A stretch of DNA of 64,000 bases from Prosopocoilus inquinatus (GCA_036172665.1 CM069875.1:13596001-13660000), one strand, 5' to 3'; positions 11,970 through 24,014 are shown, counted from the stretch's first letter. Numbers and translations: made by a program. Notes: generated from the sequence alone by a model not told the origin.

Positions 11970-12950
11970 CCTTCAACGATGGTCACTTCGGATGGACACA
12001 TGCCATCCGGAATTTGTTTCAAGGTCAAACTGTTCTAGTATCCCGCTAGCTATACTACTTTGTTCATCTGAATGAATACCTTCGCCATCAATTACATGAC
12101 CTAAATATCTTACTTTATTTTGAAAGAATTTACATTTACTTAAATTTACTTTCACATTGTATGTTTCAAGTCTTTTCAGGCATTCATCGCATTTTTGACG
12201 ACACGACTCAAAATCTTATCTTTCCCACCTTCCCACCGATCAAAATATCATCCAAGTAACAAAATACAGATTCCAGACCACTTAAAATCTGATCCATGAT
12301 TCCAAAACACAATCTGGTAAATCTGAATAACCCTAAATGTGTATTAACGGTTAAATATTTTTGTGATGTTTCTTTAACTTTCAATTGCTGGTATGCTCCC
12401 TGTAGATCCAATACAGTGAAGACTTTGGATCCTGCTAGAGATGCAAAAATGTCTTCCGGCACAGGAAGCGTGTAATGGTCTATTTCAATAACTTTATTGA
12501 CCGTTTTCTTTAAGTCAACACATAAACTAATTTCACCGTTACTCTTTCTTACTACTACAATAGGACTAGCCTAATCACTTTGACTAACTGGTTTAACAAT
12601 ACCTGCTTCTATTAATCTATTTATTTCCACCTCCACCATTTCTTTAATTGGATAAGGGACAGTGTATGCCTTACTAAATACTGGAGTTGCCTCCTTTTTA
12701 ACATTGAATTCCACTACAAACTCTTTTGTACAAGTTGTCGGGTTATTTCTAAATACACTGGGAAATTTATTTGTATCAATACTTTTAAAAATTCAGTAAT
12801 CTCTTTTATATGTGACTTTAAGTGAAGAGCACACGTTTTTCTCCAATTAGGCCATAAGGTCTCTAACCAATTGCGCCCTAACAATGGTACAAAATTTGCT
12901 ACCTACCTGTACAGGTATCAACAAGTGATCGCCGTGACAGACGTTTCGGC
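11970..12950 (-). pseudogene. Gypsy pol fragment (protease end to RT), degenerate
   Basis: Minus strand, from the end of protease (VPLLGRNWLETLWPNW near 12905) through reverse transcriptase. RT pieces include ASPIVVVRKSNG, YTLPVPEDIFASLAGSKVF, LDLQGAYQQLKV and the catalytic CYLDDILIGG, then KVNLSKCKFFQNKVRYLGHV. Several frameshifts and stops separate these blocks, and RNase H and integrase do not follow. The block wording resembles the K02A2.6-like Gypsy elements common in insects. This is a different lineage from the element at 4240-9224. Confidence 0.85.
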
Positions 12951-14290
12951 GTCGCCGGCCAGCCCTAGTGGGATAGGGTTGGTTTATACTAAATCTTTAC
13001 TAACAAACAACAACAACAAAGAAAAAGGCGCCACTTAATTTCTTTTTGGCTATGGGGAATCGCGGGAAAAAATTAAGAAAAACGCGACTCATCCAGGATA
13101 CTAGTAATATTTGGATTTATTTAAAAACAATTGAAACAATCCAACAAAGTAATTGGACACAAGTAACCAATTATAAAAAAAAGAGAGCGCAAATGCGTCT
13201 TATACGTATCAAATACAACAAAAAATAAATAAATACGATATTCAAATGTAATTAAGTTTACCACAAACGCTACGGCGACAATAAAATTAACATTATATGA
13301 CACAAATATCGACTCTATTTTAAAGCGATACAGAATGTAACTAGAGCGTTACGCAAAATAAATAAATAAAAACAAATAATAAAAGGTAAGCAAACTTTGT
13401 CCCACCTGTGGGCGTCGTGACAGCGTCGCACGGAGGCGTCAATCGACGTGTTGTCTGGCGGAGAATGGAAGAGAGCTGGGGCACATCGCCGCTTGGGATG
13501 TATCCGAGTCCGAAGACCTCTAATTCAAGTCGACGGGAGCGGGCGCTGAGCCCGAAGACACCGCATCTACAGCGGCGAAGCAAGCAGCTCCAAGGGAGGT
13601 AGGTTAATGTCCACGGGACCGTGAAGTTACGGCAAACGGGCCGGCAACGAATACAGCATATTCGTAAAGAATAAGGGGCAGAGGTAAAGATACAATTAAA
13701 GCCTGTTCACAGAACAACCTAGGGAGGAACAGGCGTAGACAATACGAACGTATTCATATTCTCTCGACTCAACGAATTAATCCAGCAATGCAGCTGTAGA
13801 TGAATTCCCCAACACAAATTCTGAGCGAAAACACACACAAAAAAAACACAACAACGCGAGACGTGTTGTCACGTCGACAGAAGCAATCTGAATTGCGTTC
13901 TGAAATCGCTCCGCGCGGACGAGCGGAAAAGAGACGGGGTAAGGGAAAAGAAGAGGTGAAATGAAAATCACCAACCGCTACAGAATCTTACGTCAACGAG
14001 GACCAATGGGCTTGAATACCAAGGTTCAATTTCTAGACAACTTTCGTGGGAACGGAGACGTTGATTTCACAATATGGTGCAATAATGCGTAAATCTAAAA
14101 TGCTAAATAAAGAATCTATTCGACCGAAAAATTAACTTTCAAAACCCGAATGTTCCTTATCTTTAATTTTTACAGGAAAACTCATAGGAATGGGAAATTA
14201 CTTTGAAAGCAAATCGGCGAAACGCAAAGAGTTCACCGGGCGGTCTGCGAAAATATTTCACGGGAAGCAATATACAGGGTGATTCGGGGT
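12950..14290. other. Unidentified segment between two Gypsy fragments
   Basis: No gene recognised. The middle (13400-13660) is clearly more GC-rich than its surroundings. GTGACAGACG near 12960 and GTGACAGCGTCGC near 13417 hint at repeat ends, but I found no matching terminal repeats or target duplication, so I do not call it an LTR. Confidence 0.4.
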
Positions 14291-15459
14291 CGGGCAGAAA
14301 TTGAACGGTAACAAATCACTGCCTCTTCTAACTACAAAAGGTAATTTCACTTTTCTTCCCGCTGCTACTACTGTAACCTGTATTTCCCCTAGTACCCACA
14401 CTTTTTCACCCGTTAATACTGACAAATTACAATTACTAGGTTCTAGTTCCAAATTTACAAAATACTTTTTTTGACTACATTCAGACATTATGGTACGACT
14501 AGCACCAGTATCTAATTCAAATACAACTGTTTTACCGTTTACTTTTACACTTTGATGCATGGGCTTTTCTAACTTATTTACAGAACTTACACATCCTAAT
14601 CTTAAACTATAAGTTGATTCTGATGACTCATTCATTACATTTACCTTAGATTTACACAATCTTTTTGTATGTCCTACCTTTTTATACTGAAAACACTCCC
14701 ATATCTTCGCTGGATATGAGTGCGCTTCATGATTACCACCACAACGATAGCATCCCCTTCGAAGCTGCTGCGAAGGTTTCTTTCTTGCCCCTTGCTGAGC
14801 TTCTTTTGGGTGTTTGGTTCCTCGACTGCTACTTGTCGAACCTCCTATAGGTGCTCTGTATATCTTTCGCTGACTCCAGATCTTCTCTTGGGGATCCTGC
14901 CGATCCAATTTGTTCACTCTTCCTCCCAGGGTTAATATTCGAGACTGTTGCATTGCAAGCTCCACTGCTTTTGCAATGTTCACTGCCCTTTCGAAGGTCA
15001 AGTCCCTTTCTGTGAGCAACCTACCCTTAATTTGTTCCTCATAAAAACCCCATACAAACTTGTCTGTGAGAGCCTCCTGCAGAAATGTTCCAAAATTACA
15101 GCTCTTCGCAAAATTTTTTAACTTGACCACATAGGCCATACCTTCTTGTTTACAGCTGCGAAATTTCACTCGTTCCGCAATAACTAATGGCTTGGGACTG
15201 AAGTGACCCTTCAAAACTGCTGTAATCTGAACATAACTTTGATTACTTGGCAACTCCGGTCCTAATAAGTCTTCGCCGTGTATGTTTTAACGTCAATAGC
15301 ATGCAGACTTTCCTTTCTTCTGCTACATTATTACTCAGAAACAACTGCTTAACTCTTTCCAAGTAACTCTCAAAATCACCATTTTTTTACATCAAAGTGT
15401 TCAAAATATCCGAACCACGCGGCCGGTGCATTACCTGCCTGCTGGCTTCCTTGCTGCAT
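14258..15459 (-). pseudogene. Gypsy gag and protease fragment, degenerate
   Basis: Minus strand from an ATG at 15459 (MQQGSQQAGNAPAAWFGYF) through broken N-terminal gag, then an open frame of about 330 codons from 15253. It carries a capsid C-terminal-like region, two zinc knuckles and a protease (VVFELDTGASRTIMS). Each knuckle has lost one cysteine to tyrosine: CYRCGGNHEAHSYP lacks the last Cys and CFQYKKVGHTKRLC the second. The frame departs from the family just after GSDLLP. That protease end is also represented at 12905-12950, so the two fragments overlap by about 20 residues and are probably not one simply interrupted element. Confidence 0.85.
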
Positions 15460-17399
15460 TTTCACTGCTTCTTTTTCGGTATTCTATTAATCTGGCGTAT
15501 AACTACAGTCTCTATGAACTACCCTTTTCCGCCCTCTATCTCGACACCTCACAAACAAGTTATTATAAAAACCACTAAACATATTGCGTTTAGCCAGAAA
15601 ATGTGTTTAGTCCAAAGGAATTTATTCGGTAACTTAAAAGTAGTTAAGCTACTTAATATCTTTTTTTAATTTATTTACCGTCGAATTATGCCGTGATAAT
15701 TTAAGGAAAAAGTGGTACTTATGCAAGTAACTAAACTTTGACAAAAGTCATTTTGGCTTTGAGTTTGAGGTTACTGCGAATGAAACAATGTTGGAATATT
15801 TTCTTTTCGTCACAAGGTTTTCATTTCTCAAATTATATTGCTGGGATAGCTAAAAGTGGAACGCGGCCGCCTCTTGAATTACTACCCGAAGCCGAAATTG
15901 GGGTCAGGGTCAGTGCCTTATCGGAACTTGAGGAGGAACCGCGTAACTCTCGCCGCTACGATCAGCTGATCCGTCAACGTGTTTAAAATTTAAATTAACT
16001 TCACTGCAAGTATATTATTTTTAAAAGACTAAATTTTACATTTACTTTGTTTCCAAGGACCGTAAGTAGTAATACTTTCATTGTTAGCAGCGAGATTGCA
16101 GCAAAAGTTTATTTAGGTAAAAGAGTGAAGGAAGAACATTTTTAACACGCTTGCCTAATTGGTGCATAAATATTCGGATTTATTCGTCGATAGTTGATAT
16201 CGTAAAACATTACTTCGCTCAGTGAATTAAAATTTTAAATAAAATAATTAATAAACGATATCAGTGATTGTTATTACGAAACTCTGCGTTGAACATCGAG
16301 TACGGTATCGATGGGCGTGTTCATACCGAGAGGAAGACGAAGTTGACTTTCCTATCTTTCTCGCACATTTCAGCGGTTATTTATTGCTTTATGTTTGCTT
16401 TATGTTTTGTTTATAATGTAATATTTTGCTTAGAAAAATCCACACACCATCGGTCAGAGGTTCTCAAACAAAAAGACTCCGGGCTCTTGTGGGGCTTTAA
16501 TTTCTTTCATTTTTCACCAAAAAAATTAAGATATGCAGAATTCGTTGTGTTAGGTCATGAAGAACTTACAGTTTTAATATGTGAAACTTATTTGATGACA
16601 CCCTGTTTATCCCCTATACACTTTTGTGACATCTACTATAAGTATTTCTTTCATTCTCCTCAAATCTGGCCTCCCCGTTTGGTACCTTACAATAACTTTT
16701 TGTATAGCAATTTTCATGTCGGGTCTTACAATTTTCACCATTTTGACATAAAATAATTAATTATTTACATAACAAATTGACTAGTACAATAAACATTACC
16801 TATTTTAATAGATACAAGCGGATATTTCTTAAAGTTGAGAGTTGACAACATCGGCTGATCTATTTGATTTGAAGCGTCACATTTTGGTATATGTTTTAAT
16901 GATATGAAATTAATTTGTCTAATATTACTTTAATAGCCAACTTATAAAATATAATCAAGATATATTTGATGGTAAATAAATAAGAAAAAAACAGATATTA
17001 ATAGTAACTTATAACTTTTGAATGTATCTAATTATTTCACTGCAATAATTGAATATTTTCGTAGAATTTCGTAATTGCTAATTACTTAATTAGTTACTTT
17101 TATTGAAGAATAACTTGATTAAATTACTTTAACTTAATTTGTAACTACATAACTACTACCCAGCTCTAAATTTAATCTAATTTGTTATCTAGATTTTTGG
17201 CCGAAGCAATCAAGATGACTAACAGCAGGACTGCGTTCACGAAACGTACGGACTCATAATTAATTAATCAGTTACTCAATTTTCTCGTAATTGTTAATAC
17301 AGATTTTTACCTTCCTCTGTAAATGTAACAGTGTACCTAACAATGAATAAAAAATAGAAATTCCCTTTTTCTAAAATTTTAGATAGGAACATACAAATA
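15460..17399. other. Non-coding DNA, with one lone TIR-like segment
   Basis: No supported gene. 16445-16605 matches the right terminal repeat of the TIR element at 19739-20856 (shared AACTTACAGTTTTAATAT and GAAACTTATTTGAT, ending ACACCCTG), but I found no left partner, so this is a fragment. The 162-codon open frame across it shares residues with the one over the other copy only because of the repeat. The rest is AT-rich. Confidence 0.6.
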
Positions 17400-18190
17400 C
17401 TCTGAAAATTAACACACTAGGATCAAGTAACCTTTCAAACTAAAATATTTTCATTTTTGTATCACTTCCGGTTATATCGCAATTTTGAGTGTACACGTTA
17501 TTCCAAGTAAAAGTTCTTAAGACTTCCCTATACTTAAATGCAACGATTTTTGAGATATCTTCGAATTTCTGAAAAAAATTGTTTCGGTGCCATTTCATTT
17601 AAGAAAATGTATTTACGACACTTCAAATTTCAAGTTTCCTGCCGTTTGAAATAATAATATTCAGCCTTTCAAATCATATCCTAGTTATCATTGAAAAATT
17701 CACAGGGTGGTCAAAACATTTTATGAATGATTCTGAATGTCCTGATGCAAAAATATACAGGCTGTTCCATTTACGAAAACTGAGTCTTGGGCAGTTGAAC
17801 AGAACAAGGTTCGACACCGTATTTTGACCAGCCTGTGAATTTTCCAGTGATAACTATGATATAAAAGGCTGAACATTATTCTTTCAGACGACGGGCAACT
17901 TGAATCTGGAAATTTAAAAGTGTTGTAAATACATTCTCTTAAATTAAAGGCCACCGAAATATTTTTTTCAGAAATTCGAAGATATTTCAAATATCGTTAC
18001 ATTTAAGTATAGGGAATCCTTAACAACTTTTTCTTGGAATAACGTGTAGAATCAGAATTTGAAATAAAAGTATAGATTCCATTAAAAATAAGAAAGTTAA
18101 TGGTGACTTCCGATATAACCGGCAGTGACATAAAAGTGAAAATATCTGAAAGATCATTTCCTACTAGGACAGTGTGTTAATTTGAAAACT
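17400..18190. repeat. Large imperfect palindrome (arms about 320-350 bp)
   Basis: Left arm 17400-17715 and right arm about 17830-18190 are inverted copies. The right arm has an insertion of roughly 50 bp near 18050-18110. Matches include TTCCGGTTATATCG near 17467 against CGATATAACCGG near 18110, and ATTCACAGGGTGGTCAAAA near 17698 against the complement of 17825-17843. The spacer is about 110 bp. It would make a long hairpin if transcribed. Confidence 0.85.
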
Positions 18191-18497
18191 TTTAATAGGC
18201 CACTCAATTTGGGAGACCGTGTATATTGCTTTTGCTTAAATATTTAGATATTTCCGAGATTTTGAGTATCACATTGCTGCAATATGAATTCTTATATTCA
18301 TTGTAAATAAAATTGTTGTGAGTTTATATTAATCACTTATTTTTTTTTTAATTCTAAATCTACTTATTTAAGAAAGTATCTTTTACGTCTTTTCCGCTTT
18401 AAAATATTTGTAAAACTGAATTAGATATAAAGTTCACAACATAGAGGTAGATATCTGAGTAGCTATTGGTATGAGCTGTAAATCGATTTTATTCAAG

Positions 18498-19209
18498 TCT
18501 CAACCTGAATCCTCTCGAAACTCCATCAACTCTATTTTACAAATTAGTGAACAGTGAAAAAATCAATTTCTTCGATTTATTGGATTTAACTTACAACGTG
18601 AGCATGAAAAATCTCTTCAATAAAATCTGTAAGTTAAGTGACGCCGTTCTAGTTTTGAAATTGATGCCGAAGGAATTTGAAGAAACTCAGGACATCGATA
18701 AGCTGCTGGAACTTTTGTTTAGTTGTTCTAAAAAATATTATATTCCGGCAAAACCCCTGGAAATGACAAACAATTTTCGATGTCTACGTAAAGCAGAAGA
18801 TTGTGAACTACACTTGTAAGTAACTTTAATTTCTTATTTGTAAAAGTAAATTAAATAGGTGTAATTTAAAATACAGATTAAAGTACAATTAATTGAAGGG
18901 CTTAAAATAAAAGGTATAAGTGCATTTTTGAACAAATCTGATTTATATTCATTTTTGACTACCTGAAGTTAATATCTGTTTGGTAGGGAAGAGATTGAAG
19001 CAATTTCCGGATTTGGCGCGAACTATTAACTATTAGAAATACTATTTCTTCGCGACTTCCTATTAATCACTTATACGGTGAGTTTTTTTTAACTCTGAAC
19101 ACACAATGTAAATATTCTCATATTCAGTTTCAGGAAAAACGCATTAATGCATTGCAAGATATGCAAACAGGGTTCAATAAAACAAATGTGCTATTATTGT
19201 CAGTTATGA
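18498..19209 (+). CDS. Candidate last two exons of unrecognised protein
   Basis: An open frame at 18498-18815 follows a plausible acceptor (TTTTATTCAAG) and ends at a good donor (CTT|GTAAGT). Splicing to an acceptor at 19133 (TTCAGTTTCAG|GAAAAAC) keeps the frame and adds 24 codons before TGA at 19207-19209. About 130 residues result. The first part is non-repetitive and globular-looking (LNLNPLETPSTLFYKL start). The second exon supplies CKICKQGSIKQMCYYC, a C-x2-C-x8-C-x2-C arrangement typical of a small zinc ribbon or knuckle. Without splicing the frame stops right after the donor. I do not recognise the family, and no upstream exons or start codon were found; the large palindrome lies directly upstream. 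It could be a host gene tail or an old element ORF. Confidence 0.45.
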
Positions 19210-19531
19210 AATATGATGAATTACGTTTTCAATATTTAAAATATATTACGAAGGCATTTGATTATCGTTTAGCATCATTTTTTAAAACATGAAAGAGGAC
19301 GTTTAGAACAGTTATAATATTTTTATTTAAAAAATAAGTATTAATATTCCTTGACTGAAACTCATCTTGTTTCATCATAGATAGCGTCCAGTGCATTGGC
19401 CCTTTTTTCCTAAAACTGAACATAGAGATATTTAGATTGTGTTCAGTGTTAAAAAAAAAAACGTTATATGAATAATTGCACTTATACTTCTTTTAATTGA
19501 AATTAACCTCCGCCCACAATAATTTTTTATC

Positions 19532-19574
19532 CGTAGATACATATTTCGGCAGCTAAGCTGCCGTCTTCAGTACG
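19532..19574 (-). ncRNA. Hammerhead-like motif, dispersed repeat copy a
   Basis: On the minus strand: CGTA, CTGAAGA, C, then GGCAGC-TTA-GCTGCC hairpin, GAAA, ATG-containing palindrome TATGTAT, C, TACG. The order is that of a type I hammerhead: 4-bp stem I (CGTA/TACG), core CUGANGA, stem II, GAAA, mini stem III and an AUC triplet. A single extra base between CUGANGA and stem II is not canonical, so activity is uncertain. Confidence 0.4.
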
Positions 19575-19738
19575 CTACCAACTTAAAAGCACTAAAAAAT
19601 GTATAAAAGCAACCTAATCACACTGACAAAATCATGAAAATGTTAAACCTAACAACAAGCTAATCATCCTAAAAGATATATATGTCTAAATGTAAGTAAA
19701 TATAAATTAATACGTGAAAATCTAAAATAAACTATATA

Positions 19739-20856
19739 CAGGGTGTAATCAAATTAGTTTCACATATTAATACCGTAAGTTCCTCATCATGTAAGAGAAT
19801 TAATGCTGCAACTACCAAAAGTCTAGCTCAAAAATAAAAAAAATGACCTAGTGGAGGAGTATTGACTCTTTTGTTTCAGAACTTTTGGTCGGCCGTGCAC
19901 AAAAACAACGTTATAAAACAAAATTCCAGCAAAATTCAAGGTCAATTGCTTGATCGCATTTTAAAAACTTTATGGGAACACAATAAAATAGAATCACCGA
20001 CCCATTAAACAACCTCTCGGTCGTAGCCCGTGTGTGCATTATAATTAAAGGAGAACAATTTAAGTCTGCTTGCATTGATCAGAATTAAATCTGTTTCATT
20101 AGATAATCGACAATAATTAGATCTTGACACCTGGTCTTTGCAAACCAATAGTACACATGATTTACAGTGCTAATTTCGCTTATGAAAATGATTAAAAAAA
20201 ATATTAGTCGCTTTGATTGATTGTCGCTTTGTTAATTATTTCCACCAACGAATACGTTTCTTCGTAGTTCGAGTTCGATGACACTTTATTGTTTTGGTTA
20301 AACAAAATAATAAAAGCGATGACTGCGTTCAATAATGATTTTCCGAAATGCAGAAAGAAAAAACATTCTTAAACATTTTGCGCAATAAAGAAATAACAAT
20401 GCAGTTTATTGACGACCAGCAAATAAAGTACACGATGAATACGTATGAATTAGTAAAATAATTTTAGAAAATGGAATTTCTAATTTTTATTTATTTTTAC
20501 AGTTTTGTGAGCAGAAAACTATTAACAATTACGTGAAAATTGAGAAAATTGATTCATTTAATAAGCAACGCGATGGATATTTATAATTCTATTCCGTTAT
20601 GGAATTACATAAGCGATGATTTTAACCCAGTGCCCTTCAGTTCGATGACGCTTTATTGTTTTACAACGTTTTATGATGCGCTTGTAGAAACTGATACACG
20701 GCCAGTCAGAGGTTTTCAAACAAAAAGTTTCCGGGCTCTGGGGGGTTTTAATTTCTTTATTTTTTCACCAATAAAATTCATATTTGCAGAAATCACTTTC
20801 TTAACTGATAAAGAACTTACAGTTTTAATATATGAAACTTATTTGATTTCAGGCTG
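19739..20856. mobile_element. TIR element with TA duplication (Tc1/mariner-type MITE)
   Basis: Ends are CAGGGTGTAATCAAATTAG (left) and the complement of the sequence ending TTTGATTTCAGGCTG (right). The terminal inverted repeats extend about 165 bp (19739-19905 and 20690-20856) with divergence. TA lies on both sides (19737-19738 and 20857-20858), and the flanking repeat is intact without the insert. No transposase is visible inside, so it is non-autonomous. The 131-codon open frame near the right end reads the TIR and is not a gene. Confidence 0.85.
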
Positions 20857-21091
20857 TATGTTATGTATAAATCGGGAAAAAAAATTATGTGAACACCTAA
20901 AATTTATTGTCAGATATCTTACAAATAAGAGCTAACCAAACAACACGGAAATGCGAAAATAAATAGTCCAAAGATCCGAAAAAACTTCTTATTCTAACGA
21001 ATAAATAAGAATATAATTCCCTGTTATTTGATACCTAAAAATCCTAGAAATAAACTATGTGTGTTATGTATAAATAGGAAGAAAAAAAAAA

Positions 21092-21111
21092 TATATATAT
21101 ATATATATACA
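21092..21111. repeat. (AT)n microsatellite
   Basis: Uninterrupted AT dinucleotides at the edge of the dispersed repeat. Confidence 0.9.
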
Positions 21112-22051
21112 TTTGGCTACCTTTACCAAGCCCGGTACGTTTCGCAGGCACTCAGAAGCCCGCGCTTTCCTCTATAGCTACAGCTTAATTGATAATTGCG
21201 TATAACTGGTGGGACCATGAGAGGGGTAAAGTATTTTGACATACAATTCAATATGTATCATACAAGTCTTAGGAAGCCACACTCGTCTTTCGTAGTATAC
21301 GAAGCCCATTTGTATATTTGTACATGCAGCGCCGATAATACGAATCCCAACACTGTTGCCTAATTGTTCGCAAGTGAGTCATTCTTAAGGTGCAGTTTTC
21401 TGAAGTTTGAAAAGATTATATTATTTAAAGTAGGTCAGCTATAAAATTATTGTAATTTCGATATGCCGGTGTGTTTGCATACCGAGTGTCCACTTTGAAT
21501 ACATGCCACAGCAATTTCAATGCATTTTTGTTTTTAATTGTAAATGCCTGTTTTCCCATTATTATTATTTATATTTATCCCAATATTTCAAATTAAAAAT
21601 TAATGAATTCTTAACACTCCTGCTTAATTATTTTTCATCGCAACTCTTCAAATGTTTTCACGAGTCGTTGATTGATTTAAGTCCAGAATCTCATATTCTT
21701 TTCCTAAGCGTCGAATAAATATCGTTAGTTATAGAAACCGCTGCTCGATACTCAGCTCTAGCGGTAGATTTGGGCCCTTTCAGATATTCAAAATTCGGTT
21801 AAACATTTTTCCATAGCTTATCACGGGCTTCGTAGTGAATCTGCTCAGATAATTTACTGCAAATATTTTTTTCTACGACCATTTATGAAAAGACATTTTT
21901 TTTGTCACCGAATACTTCCTAGTGAGGAAAAATTTGATAACGTTAACTTTGACACAGACAACAACTAAAGCAGACCTGTCACCTGTAGAAATTTTGCACC
22001 AGATTTATGTATTAAAATTTTACCGCGAGATGACATACACTTAGTTGGTTG
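21112..22051. other. Non-coding DNA
   Basis: No gene, RNA or repeat recognised. The last four bases (GTTG, 22048-22051) are the target-site duplication of the following retrotransposon. Confidence 0.6.
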
Positions 22052-22194
22052 TGTAGTGATTTATATATTAAATCACATTAATGCTTTTTTTAATTAGCAA
22101 ATTTTTTATACAAAGAATTGTATTGACAATTAAGTTGTTTTTTTTTCTTAATGACTACTACGTTTTTTATTTAAAATCATTGCCAGTCGCCACA
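22052..22194 (-). repeat. 3' LTR (143 bp)
   Basis: Partner of the LTR at 26178-26322. The last codons of pol run into it, so the integrase C-terminus ends inside the LTR. Confidence 0.95.
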
Positions 22195-22565
22195 GTACTC
22201 CCCCGCGAGTGAACTGGTTCCAGGAACGATACTCTTTTCTTCTTCGCTCCAGGGTATGTTCGTAGGGTGGAATTGTCTCGTTCATGGTCTATTTCTGTAA
22301 AGGCTGGTTTTAAACGATCAATTGAAATGTTAGATGGTTTTCCGTCTAGGTCAACTTCAAAACAGCAATCATTTATTCTGCGAAGAACTTTGTAAGGTCC
22401 TTTATACGGTTGGTCTAGTGGTTTCTTGACTCCATCCATTCTCACGAATACATGAGAGCATGTGTGAAGAGTTTTATTCACGAAAATTCTTGGTTTTTGA
22501 TGGTGCGAAGTTGGCTGAGGTCGGATTTTCCTCATGGCTTGTCGGAGTTGTTCTAAAAAAATGGT
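22167..22565 (-). pseudogene. CsRn1-like integrase C-terminal domain (GPY/F)
   Basis: Last part of pol, in the same frame as the preceding piece but after the TAA at 22566-22568. It shows the GPY/F module (LDQPYKGPYKVLRR, then FEVDLDGKPSNISIDRLKPA), which binds DNA and aids multimerisation in Metaviridae integrases. The frame ends inside the 3' LTR (GNDFK). Confidence 0.9.
22199..22207 (-). promoter_or_regulatory. Polypurine tract
   Basis: CGCGGGGGAG on the minus strand, a few bases before the 3' LTR, suitable as the plus-strand primer. It lies within the coding end of pol. Confidence 0.6.
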
Positions 22566-24014
22566 TTAGTCTTGCAGAAATTGTTCTTGGTGGAAGTATT
22601 CTCCTGGCAGTCTTAGGGTTGTACCATAAGTCATTTCTGCTGCCGATGTTCCTATATCTTCTTTGAGACTGTTTCTTAAACCCAATAGTACGATTGGGAG
22701 TGCTTTTGTCCAGTTTGCTGTCTCATGGCATTTTATTGCAGATTTCAAAGTCCTATGCCATCGTTCTACAGTCCCATTTGATTGTGGGTGGTAGGCTGTT
22801 GTTTTCACTGTTTTAGCTCCTATTATTTTCGTCATGGCATCGAACAGTTGCGAATCAAACTGTGTTCCTCTATCCGTGGTGATGATGGCCGGTGCTCCGA
22901 ATCTTGACACCCATGCATTGAAAAATGTGTCCACGATAGTGTCTGCGGTGATGTCCTTTATAGGCACTGCTTCTGGCCATCGCGTGAAACGGTCTATCAT
23001 TGTGAGGCAATAACGAAAACCTTGGGATGTTGGCATTGGACCAATGATGTCCATGTGCACGTGGTAGAATCGTTCATCTGGTATCGGGATATGTTCAGGT
23101 CGACGTTTTATGTGTCGGCTGATTTTTGATCGTTGACATGGTAGGCATGTGCGAGCCCAATCGATGATATCTTTATTCATCGATGGCCAGACGAATTTTT
23201 CCGCAATTGCTCTTCTGGTAGCTCGTCCGCTGGTGTGTGCAGTGTTGTGCACAGTATCGAAAATCTTCTTCCTCAACGCTACTGGTATGTAAGGTCGAAT
23301 GGAATCCGTGGATATGTCACAATATACTTTTGTTTCGGTTCCGTCGAGTCTTAATTGTTTAAGATTAAGTGACCCTGCATCTTGTAGTAGCTGTTGGAGT
23401 TCACCATCAGTAAGTTGACTTTCAGCGATATCTTCGGTCGTTACGATCACAGGTAACTTGATGCTATCAATCCGAGATAGAGCGTCAGCTATGCAGTTGT
23501 CTTCTCCTGATATGTGAATAATGCTTGTGGTGTATTGTCCAATGTAATCCAAATATCTTTGCTGCCTTGGAGAAGCTTTAGATTGTTTCTGATTGAAAAC
23601 ATAAGTTAACGGTTTGTGATCCGTAAAGATTACCGTATTTCTTCCTTCAATCATATGCTTAAAGAATTTCACAGACAGATAAATGGCTAACAATTCACGG
23701 TCATAAGCACTATATTTAGTTTGAGTTGGAGACAATTTCTTTGAAAAAAATCCCAGTGGTTGTCTTTTTCCATTGTCGATTTGTTCTAAAACAGCGCCTA
23801 CTGCAGTGTCTGAGGCGTCGGTGACCAAAACTAGTTTGGCTTGTTCAGCTGGGTGTGCTAATAATGTTATTTCGGTGAGTTGCTTCTTACATTCGTAGAA
23901 TGCTTTCTCAGCTGTTGGTGTCCACTGGATTGGCCTTTTGTCCCGTTTCTTTGCTCCAGCCGTCAGCGCGTGAAGTTCTGCTTGTGGTTGTGCAGCGTTG
24001 CGCATAAATCTCCT
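22566..24014 (-). pseudogene. CsRn1-like RNase H and integrase core
   Basis: Continues the pol frame. RNase [45 protein letters not shown]. Integrase: zinc-binding [11 protein letters not shown] and CLPCQRSK, then the catalytic D in [11 protein letters not shown] in [10 protein letters not shown] and E in NGTVERWHR. The frame meets an in-frame TAA at 22566-22568 after HQEQFLQD; the integrase C-terminus continues in frame beyond it. Confidence 0.93.

Larger units (their letters stand above)
9225..11970. other. Non-coding AT-rich DNA with diverged repeats
   Basis: No gene supported. Contains a direct repeat pair (9344-9505 and 9895-10095) and a diverged relative of the 400-1250 region (10370-11390). 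10950-11110 is clearly the reverse complement of 423-618. Confidence 0.6.
19485..21090 (-). repeat. Dispersed repeat copy a, split by a TIR element
   Basis: 19485-19738 and 20857-21090 match 47612-48000 as one continuous repeat (CCTCCGCCCACAATAATTTT start, GCAGCTAAGCTGCC hairpin, ACCAAACAACACGGAAAT). The gap is exactly the TIR element at 19739-20856. On the minus strand the copy includes the hammerhead-like core at 19532-19574. Confidence 0.85.

Noticed and set aside
12950..14290. An LTR retrotransposon or solo LTR between the Gypsy fragments
   Set aside because: GTGACAG and GGCGCCA motifs are suggestive, but no paired terminal repeats or target duplication were found.
16268..16756. 162-codon open frame as a gene
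   Set aside because: Its similarity to the 131-codon frame at 20540-20935 comes from a shared transposon terminal repeat in non-coding DNA.
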